From assembly GCA_964561785.1 (NCBI GenBank), contig CAZLRF010000023.1, forward strand, positions 15,650-79,649: a stretch of DNA of 64,000 nt, written 5' to 3'. Of the stretch, positions 16,298 through 25,500 are shown piece after piece. Both the position numbers and the translations under genes were made by a program. This DNA is from DATBSL01 sp964561785. Its GTDB lineage: Bacteria > Acidobacteriota > Vicinamibacteria > Fen-336. The notes under the pieces are model-generated. The model saw nothing but the letters and a program-made list of their open reading frames with translations, did not search any database and was not told the DNA's origin. Within the stretch, counting starts at the first letter, position 1. Each line of letters opens with the position of its first letter.

Positions 16298-17226
16298 GCA
16301 GGGGCGACCGCGCGCAGGCGCGCCGGGCGCTGCGCGCCGGCGCGCGGCTCGCGGACGCGGTCGTCCGGCGACGCAGCGCGGCGCTCGCGGCCGCGGCACG
16401 GCACGAGACGCGGGGCGTGCTCCTGGCCGAGGGCGACTCCTGGTTCGACTACCCGTTCTTCGACGTGCTCGGAATGCTCGAGGCCGCGGGGTACGAGGTC
16501 GAGTCGGCGGCCCACCGGGGCGACACGCTCGAGGACATGGCCCACGACGAGGCCCAGGTCGAGCGCCTCGCGCGCGCTTTCGAGTCCGTGGCCCGGAGGA
16601 AGCAGACGCCGCGGGCGATTCTCCTGTCGGGGGGCGGGAACGACATCGCCGGCGACGCGCTCGCCGTCGTCCTCAACCACGCGCGGTCCGGCCTGCCCGC
16701 GCTCAACGACGGCGTCGTGGAGGGGATCCTCCGCGAGCGGCTGCGCACCGCGATGGCGAGCCTCGTCGGGGTGGTCACGCGCCTGTGCGAGGTCCACTTC
16801 GGCTCGCCCGTGCCCGTGATCGTTCACGGCTACGACTACCCGGTGCCGGACGGCCGCGGATACCTCGGCGGGGCGTGGCTGCTGCCGGGCCCGTGGCTCG
16901 AGCCCGGCTTCCGCCGGAAGGGCCACGTGCCACCGGCGCCGGGCGGACGGCGCTCCGCGCTCGCGCGCAACGCCCTCGTCCTGCGGGACCTGATCGACCG
17001 CTACAACCTGATGCTCGCCGCGCTCGTCCGCGACCTCTCCGCCGCGGGCGCGTCCCACGTCCGGCACGTGGACCTGCGCGGCACCCTCTCGGCCGCCCTC
17101 CCCGCGGGCTACAAGGCCGACTGGGGCGACGAGCTGCACCCGACCAAAGCCGGCTTCGCCAAGGTGGCGTCCCGCTTCGCCGCCGCCATCGAGGAGACCC
17201 CATGGCCCGAACGCCGTCGACGATGA
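16294..17226 (+). CDS. SGNH/GDSL-family hydrolase
   Basis: A 310-residue esterase/lipase-like protein. The SGNH blocks are present: GDS (Gly47-Asp48-Ser49, catalytic Ser49) in LAEGDSWFDYPFF, GGGND at 113-117 (Asn116 oxyanion), and D279-x-x-H282 in DELHPTKAGF. The WFDYPFF continuation of block I is shared by a cytoplasmic subset of uncharacterised SGNH proteins, and no signal peptide is visible. It starts with a GTG overlapping the I9-like gene and overlaps the redoxin gene at its end, so the three are probably one operon. The substrate is unknown. Confidence 0.85.
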   Translation: MSRGDRAQARRALRAGARLADAVVRRRSAALAAAARHETRGVLLAEGDSWFDYPFFDVLGMLEAAGYEVESAAHRGDTLEDMAHDEAQVERLARAFESVARRKQTPRAILLSGGGNDIAGDALAVVLNHARSGLPALNDGVVEGILRERLRTAMASLVGVVTRLCEVHFGSPVPVIVHGYDYPVPDGRGYLGGAWLLPGPWLEPGFRRKGHVPPAPGGRRSALARNALVLRDLIDRYNLMLAALVRDLSAAGASHVRHVDLRGTLSAALPAGYKADWGDELHPTKAGFAKVASRFAAAIEETPWPERRRR

Positions 17227-17789
17227 GAATGCCGCTCGGCGCACCCGCGCCCCCCTTCGAGCTCGAGGACCCCTCCGGGCGGCGGTACTCGCTCGCCGGG
17301 TTCGACGGCGCACCCGCTCTCCTCGTGGCCTTCATCTGCCCCCACTGCCCGTTCGTCCAGCACGTGCGCGCCGGCTTCGCCACCCTCTGCGCCGAGTACC
17401 AGAAGCGGGGCGTCGCGGTCGTCGCGATCGCGTCGAACGACGTCGGGCAGTACCCCCAGGACGGGCCCGAGGGGATGGCGGCGGAGGCGAAGGAGGCCGG
17501 CTACACGTTCCCGTACCTCTTCGACGAGACGCAGGAGGTGGCGAAGGCGTACGGGGCCGCCTGCACGCCCGACTTCTTCGTCTTCGACCGCGAGCGGCGC
17601 CTCGCCTACCGGGGCCAGATGGACGGCAGCCGGCCCGGCAACGGCGTCCCGGTGACGGGCGAGGACCTGCGGCGCGCGCTCGACGCGCTGCTCGAGGGAC
17701 GTCCGGTGCCGGCCGAGCAGCGGCCGAGCCTCGGCTGCAACATCAAGTGGAAGCCGGGCAACGAGCCGGCATACTTCGCCGGCGAGTGA
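17202..17789 (+). CDS. Thioredoxin-fold redoxin (AhpC/TSA-like)
   Basis: A 195-residue peroxiredoxin-like protein. It has the opening PAPPFELEDPSGRRYSLA, a redox-active CPHC (Cys46, Cys49) in FICPHCPFVQHV, and then IASNDVGQYPQDGPE, FPYLFDETQEVAKAYGA.CTPDFF and the conserved C-terminal LGCNIKWKPG. This is the RedB/thioredoxin-like group common in Acidobacteriota and Planctomycetota. The ATG at 17202 follows GAGGAG by five bases and overlaps the SGNH gene by 25 bases; ATG 17223 (as ATGA) is an alternative. Probably cytoplasmic; the partner is unknown. Confidence 0.88.
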   Translation: MARTPSTMRMPLGAPAPPFELEDPSGRRYSLAGFDGAPALLVAFICPHCPFVQHVRAGFATLCAEYQKRGVAVVAIASNDVGQYPQDGPEGMAAEAKEAGYTFPYLFDETQEVAKAYGAACTPDFFVFDRERRLAYRGQMDGSRPGNGVPVTGEDLRRALDALLEGRPVPAEQRPSLGCNIKWKPGNEPAYFAGE

Positions 17790-19420
17790 GGTCTTTCCCG
17801 GGCGACCCGAGCCGTCGCTCCCTCGCCGTCGCCGCGGCGGTGCTCGCCGGGCTCGGCGCCGTCTTCTTCGCCACCGTGCGGCCGACGAACTTCGGGGGGT
17901 CCGACGAGTGGCTCTGCCTGTCGCTCCTGTCCCGGGGCACGCTCGACTTCCCGTACGCGAATCGCCCCCTCAACCTCGTCTGGAACCTGCCGGCGTGGCT
18001 TCTCCTTCCCGACCGCCTGGTCGGCTTCCTCGCGTTCCACGCGGCGTGGATCTCTCTCGCCGGCCTCGTCGTCTTCCTGATCGTCCGCCGCCTGCTGCCG
18101 GGCGCCGCTCCGCTCGCCCTCCTCGCCGGGGCGCTCACGGTCTTCTGGGCCCCGACCGACGGGACGCGCCTGTGCCCGGTGCACATGACGGTCTACAGCG
18201 GCTGCACGCTCGGCGCCCTGCTCGCGACGTGGCTGCTCCTCGAGGCGTGGCTCCGGAGGAGCCTCGCCGTCGCCGGGCTCGCCCTCGCTGCCGCGGCGGT
18301 GGCGGCCCTCAGCACGGAGGCGGCCCTCGCCCCGCTACCGCTCCTGCCGCTCGTCCTGCTCGCCGCGGGGGGCTGGCGCGAGCCCCGGCGGCTCGCGCTG
18401 TGGACGGCCGGCGCGGCGGCGGCCGTCCTCGCCCTCGGCCTGCGGGCCGTGCTGCCGATGTGGCTCGCGCCCGAGCGCGTCACGTACCAGGCGGCGTTCG
18501 CGGCCGGGGGACTCCGGCCGATGCGCCTCGCGGCGGGCAGCCTCGCGCAGCTGCGACGCCACGTCTCTCCCGTCGTCGAGCCGCTCCCCGGCGACATGGC
18601 GTGGCTGCCCGTCGGAATCGGCTTCGCGCTCGTCTTGGGCGGGATGATCCTCCTCTCGCGCCGCGGGTCGCGCGCCGACCTGCCGGTCCGCCGCCTCGTC
18701 GTCGCGGGCGTCATCGGCGTGCTTTGGGCGCTCGCCGCCTACCTCCCGCTCGCGGCCTCCACCCGGCAGGCCTCGCGCACGCAGTTCGTCTCGGCGCCCG
18801 GCGTCGCCGTGCTCCTCGCCGCGGGCGTCTTTCTCCTCGCGTCTTTCGCCCCGGGGCGGGCTCGGGCGCCGCTCGCCGCCCTCCTCGGCGCGGCGATCGT
18901 GGCCTCGGGGATCCAGCGCACGGCCGCCTTCCAGGAGCGCTGGGACTCGTGGAGCGCCTACGGCGACCAGCGTCAGACGCTCCTCGAGCTCGCGGCCATC
19001 GCCCCGGACCTGCGGCCCGGAACCCTGGTCGTCCTGCTGCAGGCCCGCGGCCGCTGGCCGCTCGACCTGACGTTCCGCCACGCCGTCCGCTACCTCTACG
19101 AGGACCGGGCGGCGGGCCACGTGCCGGCGGCCGACGCCTTCCTCTACGAGACCCGCGTCGAGCAGGGGGGCATCCTCTCCTCGCCCGCTCCGGTCCTGCG
19201 CCGGCCGTGGGGGGAGCGGGAGAGGCTCTACCCGCACGACGCGGTCGTGGTCGTGCGCGAGGATCCGAGCGGACGCCTGCGTCTCGTCGAGATCTGGCCC
19301 GAGGAGCTGGGAGCGCTGCCGCCGGGGGCCTCCTACGCGCCGCGGGCGCGGATCGTCGTGGGCCCGCGGCTGCCCCGGCTGCGCCTGCTCGCGGTTGCCC
19401 CGCCGGCCGGGGCGGGCTAG
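17786..19420 (+). CDS. GT-C-type membrane glycosyltransferase-like protein
   Basis: A 544-residue integral membrane protein with about ten hydrophobic segments. An N-terminal helix is followed by a loop with FGGSDEWLCL, an acidic pair in the position of the GT-C catalytic motif. Later helices are rich in Leu/Ala, and the last 110 residues are soluble (VVVLLQARGRWPLDLTF and LYPHDAVVVVRED). It may transfer a lipid-linked sugar or may be a relative without activity. GTG at 17786 overlaps the redoxin stop as GTGA and is preferred over ATG 17747, which would lie inside the redoxin. Confidence 0.65.
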   Translation: MRSFPGDPSRRSLAVAAAVLAGLGAVFFATVRPTNFGGSDEWLCLSLLSRGTLDFPYANRPLNLVWNLPAWLLLPDRLVGFLAFHAAWISLAGLVVFLIVRRLLPGAAPLALLAGALTVFWAPTDGTRLCPVHMTVYSGCTLGALLATWLLLEAWLRRSLAVAGLALAAAAVAALSTEAALAPLPLLPLVLLAAGGWREPRRLALWTAGAAAAVLALGLRAVLPMWLAPERVTYQAAFAAGGLRPMRLAAGSLAQLRRHVSPVVEPLPGDMAWLPVGIGFALVLGGMILLSRRGSRADLPVRRLVVAGVIGVLWALAAYLPLAASTRQASRTQFVSAPGVAVLLAAGVFLLASFAPGRARAPLAALLGAAIVASGIQRTAAFQERWDSWSAYGDQRQTLLELAAIAPDLRPGTLVVLLQARGRWPLDLTFRHAVRYLYEDRAAGHVPAADAFLYETRVEQGGILSSPAPVLRRPWGERERLYPHDAVVVVREDPSGRLRLVEIWPEELGALPPGASYAPRARIVVGPRLPRLRLLAVAPPAGAG

Positions 19421-19436
19421 AGTCGCTCCGCCCCGC

Positions 19437-20213
19437 ATGGACCACCGCTCCCAGGCCCTCCTCCTGGCCGCATACCGCCAGCTACTGCGCACGCGGCTCC
19501 TCGAGACCCGCGCCGGCTACGCGGTGTTCGAGCGGGTCTACGACCTGTACAAGGACCGGCTGGAGGCCTCCTTCCTCCGCCACGTCGAGCCCCGCGTGGG
19601 TTCCGGCTCGCGCGTGGTCGACGTGGGGGCCCACGTCGGCTTCTTCACGGAGCGCTTCGCGAGGTGGGTGGGACCGCGGGGGAGCGTCCTCGCCCTCGAG
19701 CCCGAGCCCGTCAACTTCGGACGGCTCCGGCGGCGGATGGCCCGCACCCGCCTCGCGCCCCGCGTCGTGGCGGTGAACGCGGCGGCGGTCGAGTCCCCGG
19801 GTGGGTTCTACCTCCGGGTCGACCCCACGCACCCGGGTGACCACCAGCTGGCCGCACGGGGCCTACCCGTCCGGGGCATCACCCTCGACGAGCTGGTCGA
19901 CCCCGAGGACCCGAGGCCCCTCAGCCTCGTGAAGATCGACGTGCAGGGCGCGGAGGCCCGCGTGCTCGCGGGCGCCTCGGAGACGCTGCGCCGCCAGCAT
20001 CCGACGCTGCTCGTCGAGGTCGACGACGAGAGGCTGAGGCGGCAGGGCTCGAGCGCGGCGGCGCTCCTCGACGCGCTCGCCGCCCTCGGCTACGCGCCGC
20101 AGCATCTCACTCGCTCAGGCGTGTCCCGCGTGCTGGCCGCGGCCGAGGCGGTGGACATCGCGGCCGGCGCCGGCCGCTACGCCGACTTCCTCTTCGCCGG
20201 CCGCGTCGGCTAG
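19437..20213 (+). CDS. FkbM-family methyltransferase
   Basis: A 258-residue SAM-dependent methyltransferase. Motif I is VVDVGAHVGFFTE (about 60-72), followed by VLALEPEPVNF, an acidic loop, and the FkbM signature LSLVKIDVQGAEARVLAGA near residue 165. FkbM enzymes O-methylate sugars or polyketides; the glycosyltransferase-like gene 16 bases upstream suggests a glycan or glycolipid substrate (inference). The start is the ATG at 19437, after the stop of the previous gene. Its 3' end overlaps the convergent Rieske gene by four bases. Confidence 0.88.
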   Translation: MDHRSQALLLAAYRQLLRTRLLETRAGYAVFERVYDLYKDRLEASFLRHVEPRVGSGSRVVDVGAHVGFFTERFARWVGPRGSVLALEPEPVNFGRLRRRMARTRLAPRVVAVNAAAVESPGGFYLRVDPTHPGDHQLAARGLPVRGITLDELVDPEDPRPLSLVKIDVQGAEARVLAGASETLRRQHPTLLVEVDDERLRRQGSSAAALLDALAALGYAPQHLTRSGVSRVLAAAEAVDIAAGAGRYADFLFAGRVG

Positions 20214-20704
20214 GCGGGGACGAACGCGGCCGCCCACTCCCGCGGGCTCTCGTCCGAACGGTAGAGGCGGCGGAGGTCGACCACCACCTCGCCGCCCTCG
20301 CGGCGGACGGCGAAGCGGTCCATGTTCCGCGTGGCGCGCCCCCGGATGAACGTGCCGTCCGGCTGGTACTGCGACTCGTGCCGCGGGCACTGGAAGCGCA
20401 CGTCGCGCGCCCGCCAGCGCAGGGCCGTGTTCTCGTGCGGGCAGGCGAGGTTGAAGGCGTAGACCTTCCCCCCGAAGCGGACGAGGATGACCTGCGCCTC
20501 GCGGTCGATGGTCACGCCGTCCGAGCCCGGGAGCGGGAGGCGGCACTCCTCGCCGCCCTTCGCCGTGCCGGTCGCCTCGACGACCGGGTAGGCCCCGGCG
20601 CTCCCCGGGGGCGGCGTCACGCCGGCCAGGGCCGCGAGCGTCGCCGCCGAGATGCGCCCGACGGCGGCGCGGCGGCCGCCGCAGTCCCCGCAGCCGTCCT
20701 TCAC
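20210..20704 (-). CDS. Rieske [2Fe-2S] protein
   Basis: A 164-residue protein with the Rieske cluster motifs C-P-H (ACPHENTALRW) and C-P-R-H (FQCPRHESQYQPDGTF), separated by about 18 residues. The first box lacks the second Cys of respiratory Rieske proteins (CTH.GC), as in ferredoxin-type Rieske centres. The N-terminus has a Cys cluster (DGCGDCGG) and a hydrophobic stretch that may anchor or export it. The GTG at 20704 overlaps the stop of the upstream membrane-protein gene (GTGA). It is the last gene of a four-gene redox operon. Confidence 0.85.
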   Translation of the reverse strand: MKDGCGDCGGRRAAVGRISAATLAALAGVTPPPGSAGAYPVVEATGTAKGGEECRLPLPGSDGVTIDREAQVILVRFGGKVYAFNLACPHENTALRWRARDVRFQCPRHESQYQPDGTFIRGRATRNMDRFAVRREGGEVVVDLRRLYRSDESPREWAAAFVPA

Positions 20705-21192
20705 GCCGCCACCGTCAGCCACACGCCGGCGAGCAGCACCGCGAGCCACAGCGCGAGGCTCGCGGCCGAGGCGGCGCGCAGCGCCGGCCAGCCCGCGGGC
20801 CGTCCCGCCCCGGCCGCCCTCTCCGCGGCGAGGAGCGCCACGCCGTTGAGGAGCAGCAGGGCGAAGAGGCCCATCTTCAGCCAGTAGGCGCGGGACGAGA
20901 GGAACGTGTCGACGTCCGAGGCCGCCATGAGGGCGCCGGTCGCCACCACGAGGGCGAGAGCCGGGACGACGACGCGGTGGGCGGAGGTGGTCTCCGCGAG
21001 GGCGGCGCGCCGCGCATCCTCGCTCCCCTTCCCGTCGCGAAGGGTCCGACGGTCTGCGGCGATCGCCGTGCCCCCGCCGACCACGATGCCGGCGAGGTGC
21101 AGGTAGCGCACCGCGACGGACACCGCCTGGTGGTCGCCGTAGAAGGCCGACCACCACTCGATCGCGGGCGCGAGGAAGGCGGGGGCGCCCAT
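20701..21192 (-). CDS. Four-helix membrane protein, possible haem b subunit
   Basis: A 163-residue membrane protein with four hydrophobic helices. His residues near helix ends (RYLHLAGIVV and TSAHRVVVPALAL) resemble the haem ligands of CopD or b561-like proteins. It lies between another His-rich four-helix protein and a Rieske protein, overlapping the latter by three bases, so a role in transferring electrons through the membrane is likely (inference). I cannot assign a named family with confidence. Confidence 0.65.
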   Translation of the reverse strand: MGAPAFLAPAIEWWSAFYGDHQAVSVAVRYLHLAGIVVGGGTAIAADRRTLRDGKGSEDARRAALAETTSAHRVVVPALALVVATGALMAASDVDTFLSSRAYWLKMGLFALLLLNGVALLAAERAAGAGRPAGWPALRAASAASLALWLAVLLAGVWLTVAA

Positions 21193-21195
21193 CGC

Positions 21196-21804
21196 TCAAT
21201 TGCCGAGCAGCATGATGAGGTAGCCCACGGTGGCCACGCCCATCGACGTGAGGGCGACCGCCCGGTGCGCGGAGCGGTCGCCCCCGCCCTCGGAGTCGGG
21301 CGCGAGGAGCCCGGTGGCCACGAAGCCGGCGCTCGAGGCCAGCATCAGGATGCCGTGGACCCTCTTCCGGGGGCTCGCGTTCGGGTCCTTCCGCGCCTCC
21401 CACAGGTTCATGACACCGGTCACGGTGTTGACTGCAAAGAGGGTCGCCGTTCCGATGGCCACCGCGGTGTGGGCGTCCTTCGTCCCCTGGGAGTACTCCC
21501 CGCCGTAGAGCTTCTGGCCGAGCACGACCTGCGTCGCGAAGAGGGGGAGCGTCGCGTAGCTCGCGATCCGGTGGACCTTGAGGCGCTTGTAGTAGCCGTC
21601 GCTGTACTCGAAGGCGATCGGGCGCGGGGCGGGCGGCCCCTGGGGGGCGGGGGCGGGCGCGGCCTCGTCGAGCGCACCCGCCTCCACGTCGCCGCCGTCG
21701 AGGACGAAGGGCCCGGACACCTCGAGCGCCGCCGCGGCGGCGAGCGCCGGCGAGGCGATGGCCAGAAGGAGCAGGAGCAGGGAAGCACGCCTTGTCGTCA
21801 TCAC
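21196..21804 (-). CDS. Cytochrome b561-like four-helix membrane protein
   Basis: A 202-residue protein with a signal peptide (about 1-23), an Ala/Pro-rich periplasmic segment and four membrane helices. Each helix begins with a His: VHRIASYATL, DAHTAVAIGTATLF, VHGILMLASS and AHRAVALTSMG. Two pairs of facing histidines are what bis-histidine dihaem b561-like proteins show. The start is supported by GAGGAGG five bases before ATGATG. It sits between a Tat-lipoprotein Rieske gene and a second membrane protein in one operon, which suggests a small Rieske/cytochrome b complex. Confidence 0.7.
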   Translation of the reverse strand: MMTTRRASLLLLLLAIASPALAAAAALEVSGPFVLDGGDVEAGALDEAAPAPAPQGPPAPRPIAFEYSDGYYKRLKVHRIASYATLPLFATQVVLGQKLYGGEYSQGTKDAHTAVAIGTATLFAVNTVTGVMNLWEARKDPNASPRKRVHGILMLASSAGFVATGLLAPDSEGGGDRSAHRAVALTSMGVATVGYLIMLLGN

Positions 21805-21882
21805 GACCTCCTCTCGTGCCGCCGGCCTGTGCCGGGGGCCCCGCCAGACGCATCCTACGCCGGCGGGGCCCGCCGCCGAAGA

Positions 21883-22383
21883 TCAGGTGTTGATCGTGAG
21901 GATATCCCCGGCGAGCTGGGTGGCGAACTGGCGCAGGGGCCGGCTCGCCGGCCCGTTGAGAACGCCGCCCGTCTGGTCGAAGCGCGAGCCGTGACAAGGG
22001 CACACGAACGCCTGGCCGGACTGGCCGGTGATGGTGCAGCCCTCGTGGGTGCACACCGCGGTGAGCGCGGAGAACGTCGTGCCCGACGTCCGGGCCACGA
22101 GGAAGTCGCCAAGGGAGCTGCGGACGATCGCGGCGGACCCGGGGGCGGCCAGGACCGACCCCGTGCCCACGTTCACCGTGACCGCGCTGCCGGCCACCGT
22201 GCCGTTGACCGAGGGCAGGGCGGATGCGCCCGCTCCTCCCCCCCCTCCGGGCGAGGTGGGGCTCGTCCCGCCGCCCCCGCACCCCTGGAGGGTGCCTGCG
22301 AGCGTTCCCCCGACGGCGGCCGCCGCCGCCGCGGTGCACGCCCGGCTGCAGAACTCGCGTCGCGTCCGACTCTCGAGGCCCAT
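21883..22383 (-). CDS. Tat-exported Rieske [2Fe-2S] lipoprotein
   Basis: A 166-residue protein beginning with a Tat motif (TRREFCSRAC), a hydrophobic stretch and a lipobox-like LQGC, then a Gly/Ser linker. The Rieske domain carries both classical boxes, CTHEGC and CPCHGSRFD, with the second Cys of each box that forms the stabilising disulfide in quinol-oxidising or arsenite-oxidase-type Rieske proteins. It would sit on the outer face of the membrane. It is the first gene of the operon, behind the promoter at 22429-22457. GTG at 22386 is an alternative start. Confidence 0.88.
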   Translation of the reverse strand: MGLESRTRREFCSRACTAAAAAAVGGTLAGTLQGCGGGGTSPTSPGGGGGAGASALPSVNGTVAGSAVTVNVGTGSVLAAPGSAAIVRSSLGDFLVARTSGTTFSALTAVCTHEGCTITGQSGQAFVCPCHGSRFDQTGGVLNGPASRPLRQFATQLAGDILTINT

Positions 22384-22428
22384 CACCCCTCGCTTTCCCT
22401 CCCGACGGCCGGGAGCCTCACGGGCGAG

Positions 22429-22457
22429 AGTACAGCCGAGGATACTCGACTGGTCAA
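22429..22457 (-). promoter_or_regulatory. Promoter of the Rieske/cytochrome operon
   Basis: On the minus strand: TTGACC (22457-22452), 17 bases, TGTACT (22434-22429), with transcription predicted near 22422. A second TTGACC lies 16 bases further upstream (22473-22468). The two direct copies could be an activator or repressor site. The region is shared with the divergent transporter promoter. Confidence 0.5.
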
Positions 22458-22493
22458 GTAAAATGCGGTCAAGGGTCCGAGGGCCGAAAGGGC

Positions 22494-22523
22494 TTTACTC
22501 GGCGGCGCCTCCGTCCCTAGACT
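22494..22523 (+). promoter_or_regulatory. Promoter of the Npt-like transporter
   Basis: TTTACT (22494-22499), 18 bases, TAGACT (22518-22523), about 22 bases before the ATG at 22546. It is divergent from the Rieske operon promoter; the two -35 boxes are 36 bases apart. Confidence 0.4.
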
Positions 22524-22545
22524 CGGGCGTCCTCGCGAAAGCGCC

Positions 22546-25500
22546 ATGGTCACCAGTCGGCTCCGCCGGGCCCTCGCGCCGCTGGTCGAGCTCCGCCGGG
22601 GGGAGCTCGCCACGGTCGCGATGATGTTCGCGTACTCGTTCCTGGCCATGACGGCGTACAACGTCGTCAAGCCGATCACGCGGTCGAAGTTCATCTCGAG
22701 CCTGGGCGCCGACAACCTCCCCTACGTCCAGCTCGCGGCCGGGGTCCTGATCGGCGTCCTCATGCAGGGCTACAGCATGCTCGTGAGCCGCCTGCCCCGG
22801 CGCTTGGTGGCCCCCCTGACCCTCACCGGGATGTCCCTCCTGCTCGTCGCGTTCTGGTTCCTGTTCCGCCGCGGCGGCGACTGGGTGTCGGTCGGCTTCT
22901 ACCTGCTCGGCCTCGTCCTGGGCATCCTGCTCATCAGCCAGTTCTGGACTCTCGCCAACGACATCTACGACGCGCGCCAGGCGAAGCGGGTCTTCGGCTT
23001 CATCGGCGGCGGCGCGAGCCTCGGGGGGATGACCGGCGCGGCGCTCACCGCGCTCGTCGTGAGCCGGGTCGGCACGGAGAACCTCCTGCTGGTGAGCGCG
23101 GGAATCCTCCTCGGGTGCGCCCTTCTCGTCGCGCTCGTCGTGCGCCGGGAAGCCGCGGCGGGGCGGGAGAGCGCCGCGACGGTCCAGGAGGAAGGCGTCT
23201 CCGGCGAGGAGGCGATCCGCCTCCTGCGCGAGTCCCGCCATCTCCAGATCATCGCCCTGGTGATCGCCTTTGCCGCGGTGGGCGCCGGTCTCATCGAGCA
23301 GCAGCTCAACATGGCTGCCGAGGCCTTCAAGGGACGCTCCTCCACCGACAACCTCACCGAGTTCCTGGCCCAGGTCACGCTGTACCTCTCGGCCATCGGC
23401 TTCTTCATCCAGGTCGCCCTGACGAGCCGCGTCCACCGGTACCTCGGGGTCGGCTTCGCCCTCCTCGTGCTCCCCGTGAGCCTCGGGGCGACGGCGGTCG
23501 TGATGCTGCTGAACGCCGCCCTGTGGGCCCCCGCCCTCGCCCGGATCCTCGACACCTCGCTGCGCTACACGCTCGACAAGACGACCCGCGAGGTCCTCTT
23601 CCTCCCGCTCCCGACCGACCTCAAGTACCGGGCCAAGCCGTTCGTGGACGTCACGGTCGACCGCTTCGCGAAGGGGCTCGCCGCCCTGCTCGCGCTCGTG
23701 CTCATCAAGCCCTGGGGGCTCGCTCTCACCTGGCAGCAGGTGAGCTGGGCCAGCCTCGCGGTGATGGGCCTGTGGGTGGTGACGGCCGTCCGCGCGCGGC
23801 GCGAGTACCTCGCCACGTTCCGCCGCAGCATCGAGCGGCGCGAGGTGGCGGCCTCGGAGGCGCGGCCGGAGATGGCCGACCCCGCGACGGTCGAGGCGCT
23901 CATCGAGGAGCTCGCCCACCCGGACGAGGAGCGCGTGCTCTACGCGATCGACCTGCTCGAAGCCCTGAACCGCCGGCGGCTCGTGACCCCGCTGCTCCTC
24001 CACCACGCCTCGGACAAGGTCCGGGCGAGGGCGCTCCACGCGCTCGTGGAAGCCCGCCCCGAGCTGCGGGAGCGGTGGACCTCCGCGGTCACGCGCCTCC
24101 TCGCCGACCCGAGCGCCGAGGTGCGGGCGGCCGCGGTGCACGCGCTCGCCGCGATCCGCGGGGAGGGGGCGGTCGAGGCCATGCGCCCCCACCTCGACGA
24201 CCTCGACCCGCGCGTGGCCGCGACCGCGGCCGCCACGCTCGCCCGCAGTCCCCGCGCGCAGGACGTGGCGGCGGCGGAGGCGACGCTCGACCGCCTCGCG
24301 GCGGACGGCCGCGAGACGGGCGCCGAGGGGCGGAGGCAGGTCGCGATCGCCCTCGCCGACGTCGGCGAGGCCCGCCTCCGCGCGCGCCTCGTCCCCCTCG
24401 TGTTCGACCCCGACCCCGCGGTCGCGCGCGAGGCGATCCGCAGCGCGGGGCAGGGCGGCGGGCCGGAGGACCTCCTCGTGGCCCCGCTCGTCTCGCTCCT
24501 GCGCCACCGCGCGCTGCACGACGCGGCGCGCGACGTGCTCGTGGCCCGGGGGGACGCGGTCGTGCCCGCCCTCGGCCACTTCCTGGCCGACGAGGGCGAG
24601 GACCTCGAGGTCCGCCGCCGCATCCCCGCGCTGCTCGCCCGGATCGGCTCCCCGCGGGCCGTGGACCTCCTCGTGGCGGCGCTCGGGCAGGAGGACGAGG
24701 TCCTGCGCGACCGCGTCCTCGGCGCGCTCACCGCCCTGCGGCGCGCCGGGAACGCCACGGCGTTCCCCCGCGAGCGCGTCGAGGAGAGGATCCTGGCCGA
24801 GGCGCGTCTCGCCCTGCGCTGCCTGAGCCTGCGCCACAACCTCGTGCGCGAGGACGGGGAGGGGACGCTCCTCGACCGGGCGCTCGAGGAGCGTCGCGCG
24901 CGCGCGACGGACCGGGTCTTCGGGCTGCTCGGCCTCGTCCGCCCGTGGCGCGACGTGGCGGTGGCGCGCCGCGGCCTGGAGGGCGATCCGCGCTCGCAGG
25001 CCCGGGCCGCCGAGTACCTCGACAACGTGCTCGGGGGGCCGGTGCGGCGCTTGGTCCTGCCCCTCGTGGAGGCGGCGCCCCTCGAGGAGAAGGCGGCGCG
25101 GGCGAACGCCCTGCTCCGCACCCGGGCGCGCGACGCCGAGGACACGGTCGCCCAGCTCGTGCACGACGAGGACGACGCGCTCGCCGCCGCCGCCATCCAC
25201 CGCGTCGAGGAGAAGGCGATGTGGGGCCTCGCCGCCGACCTCGAGCACGTCCTCGAGCGGCGCGACGCGCGCGACGTCCTGGTGTTCGAGACGGCGTCGT
25301 GGGCGCTCGCCGCCAGCCGCATGCCCGCCGAGGCCCGGCGGGCCCGCTGGCGCGAGGCGCTGCCGGCGGCCGTCGTCGCGGACCGGCTGCGGCACGTCCC
25401 GGCCCTGCGCTTCGCGTCGGTGGGTCAGCTCCTGCGCCTGGCGGGCGCGGGGCGGACGGCGCGACCGGAGGGCGGGCGGATGATCTGCCGCGAGGGCGCG

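Noticed and set aside
20210..22383. The two Rieske proteins as ring-hydroxylating dioxygenase components
   Set aside because: There is no catalytic alpha-subunit with a mononuclear iron motif and no reductase; the partners are small membrane proteins.
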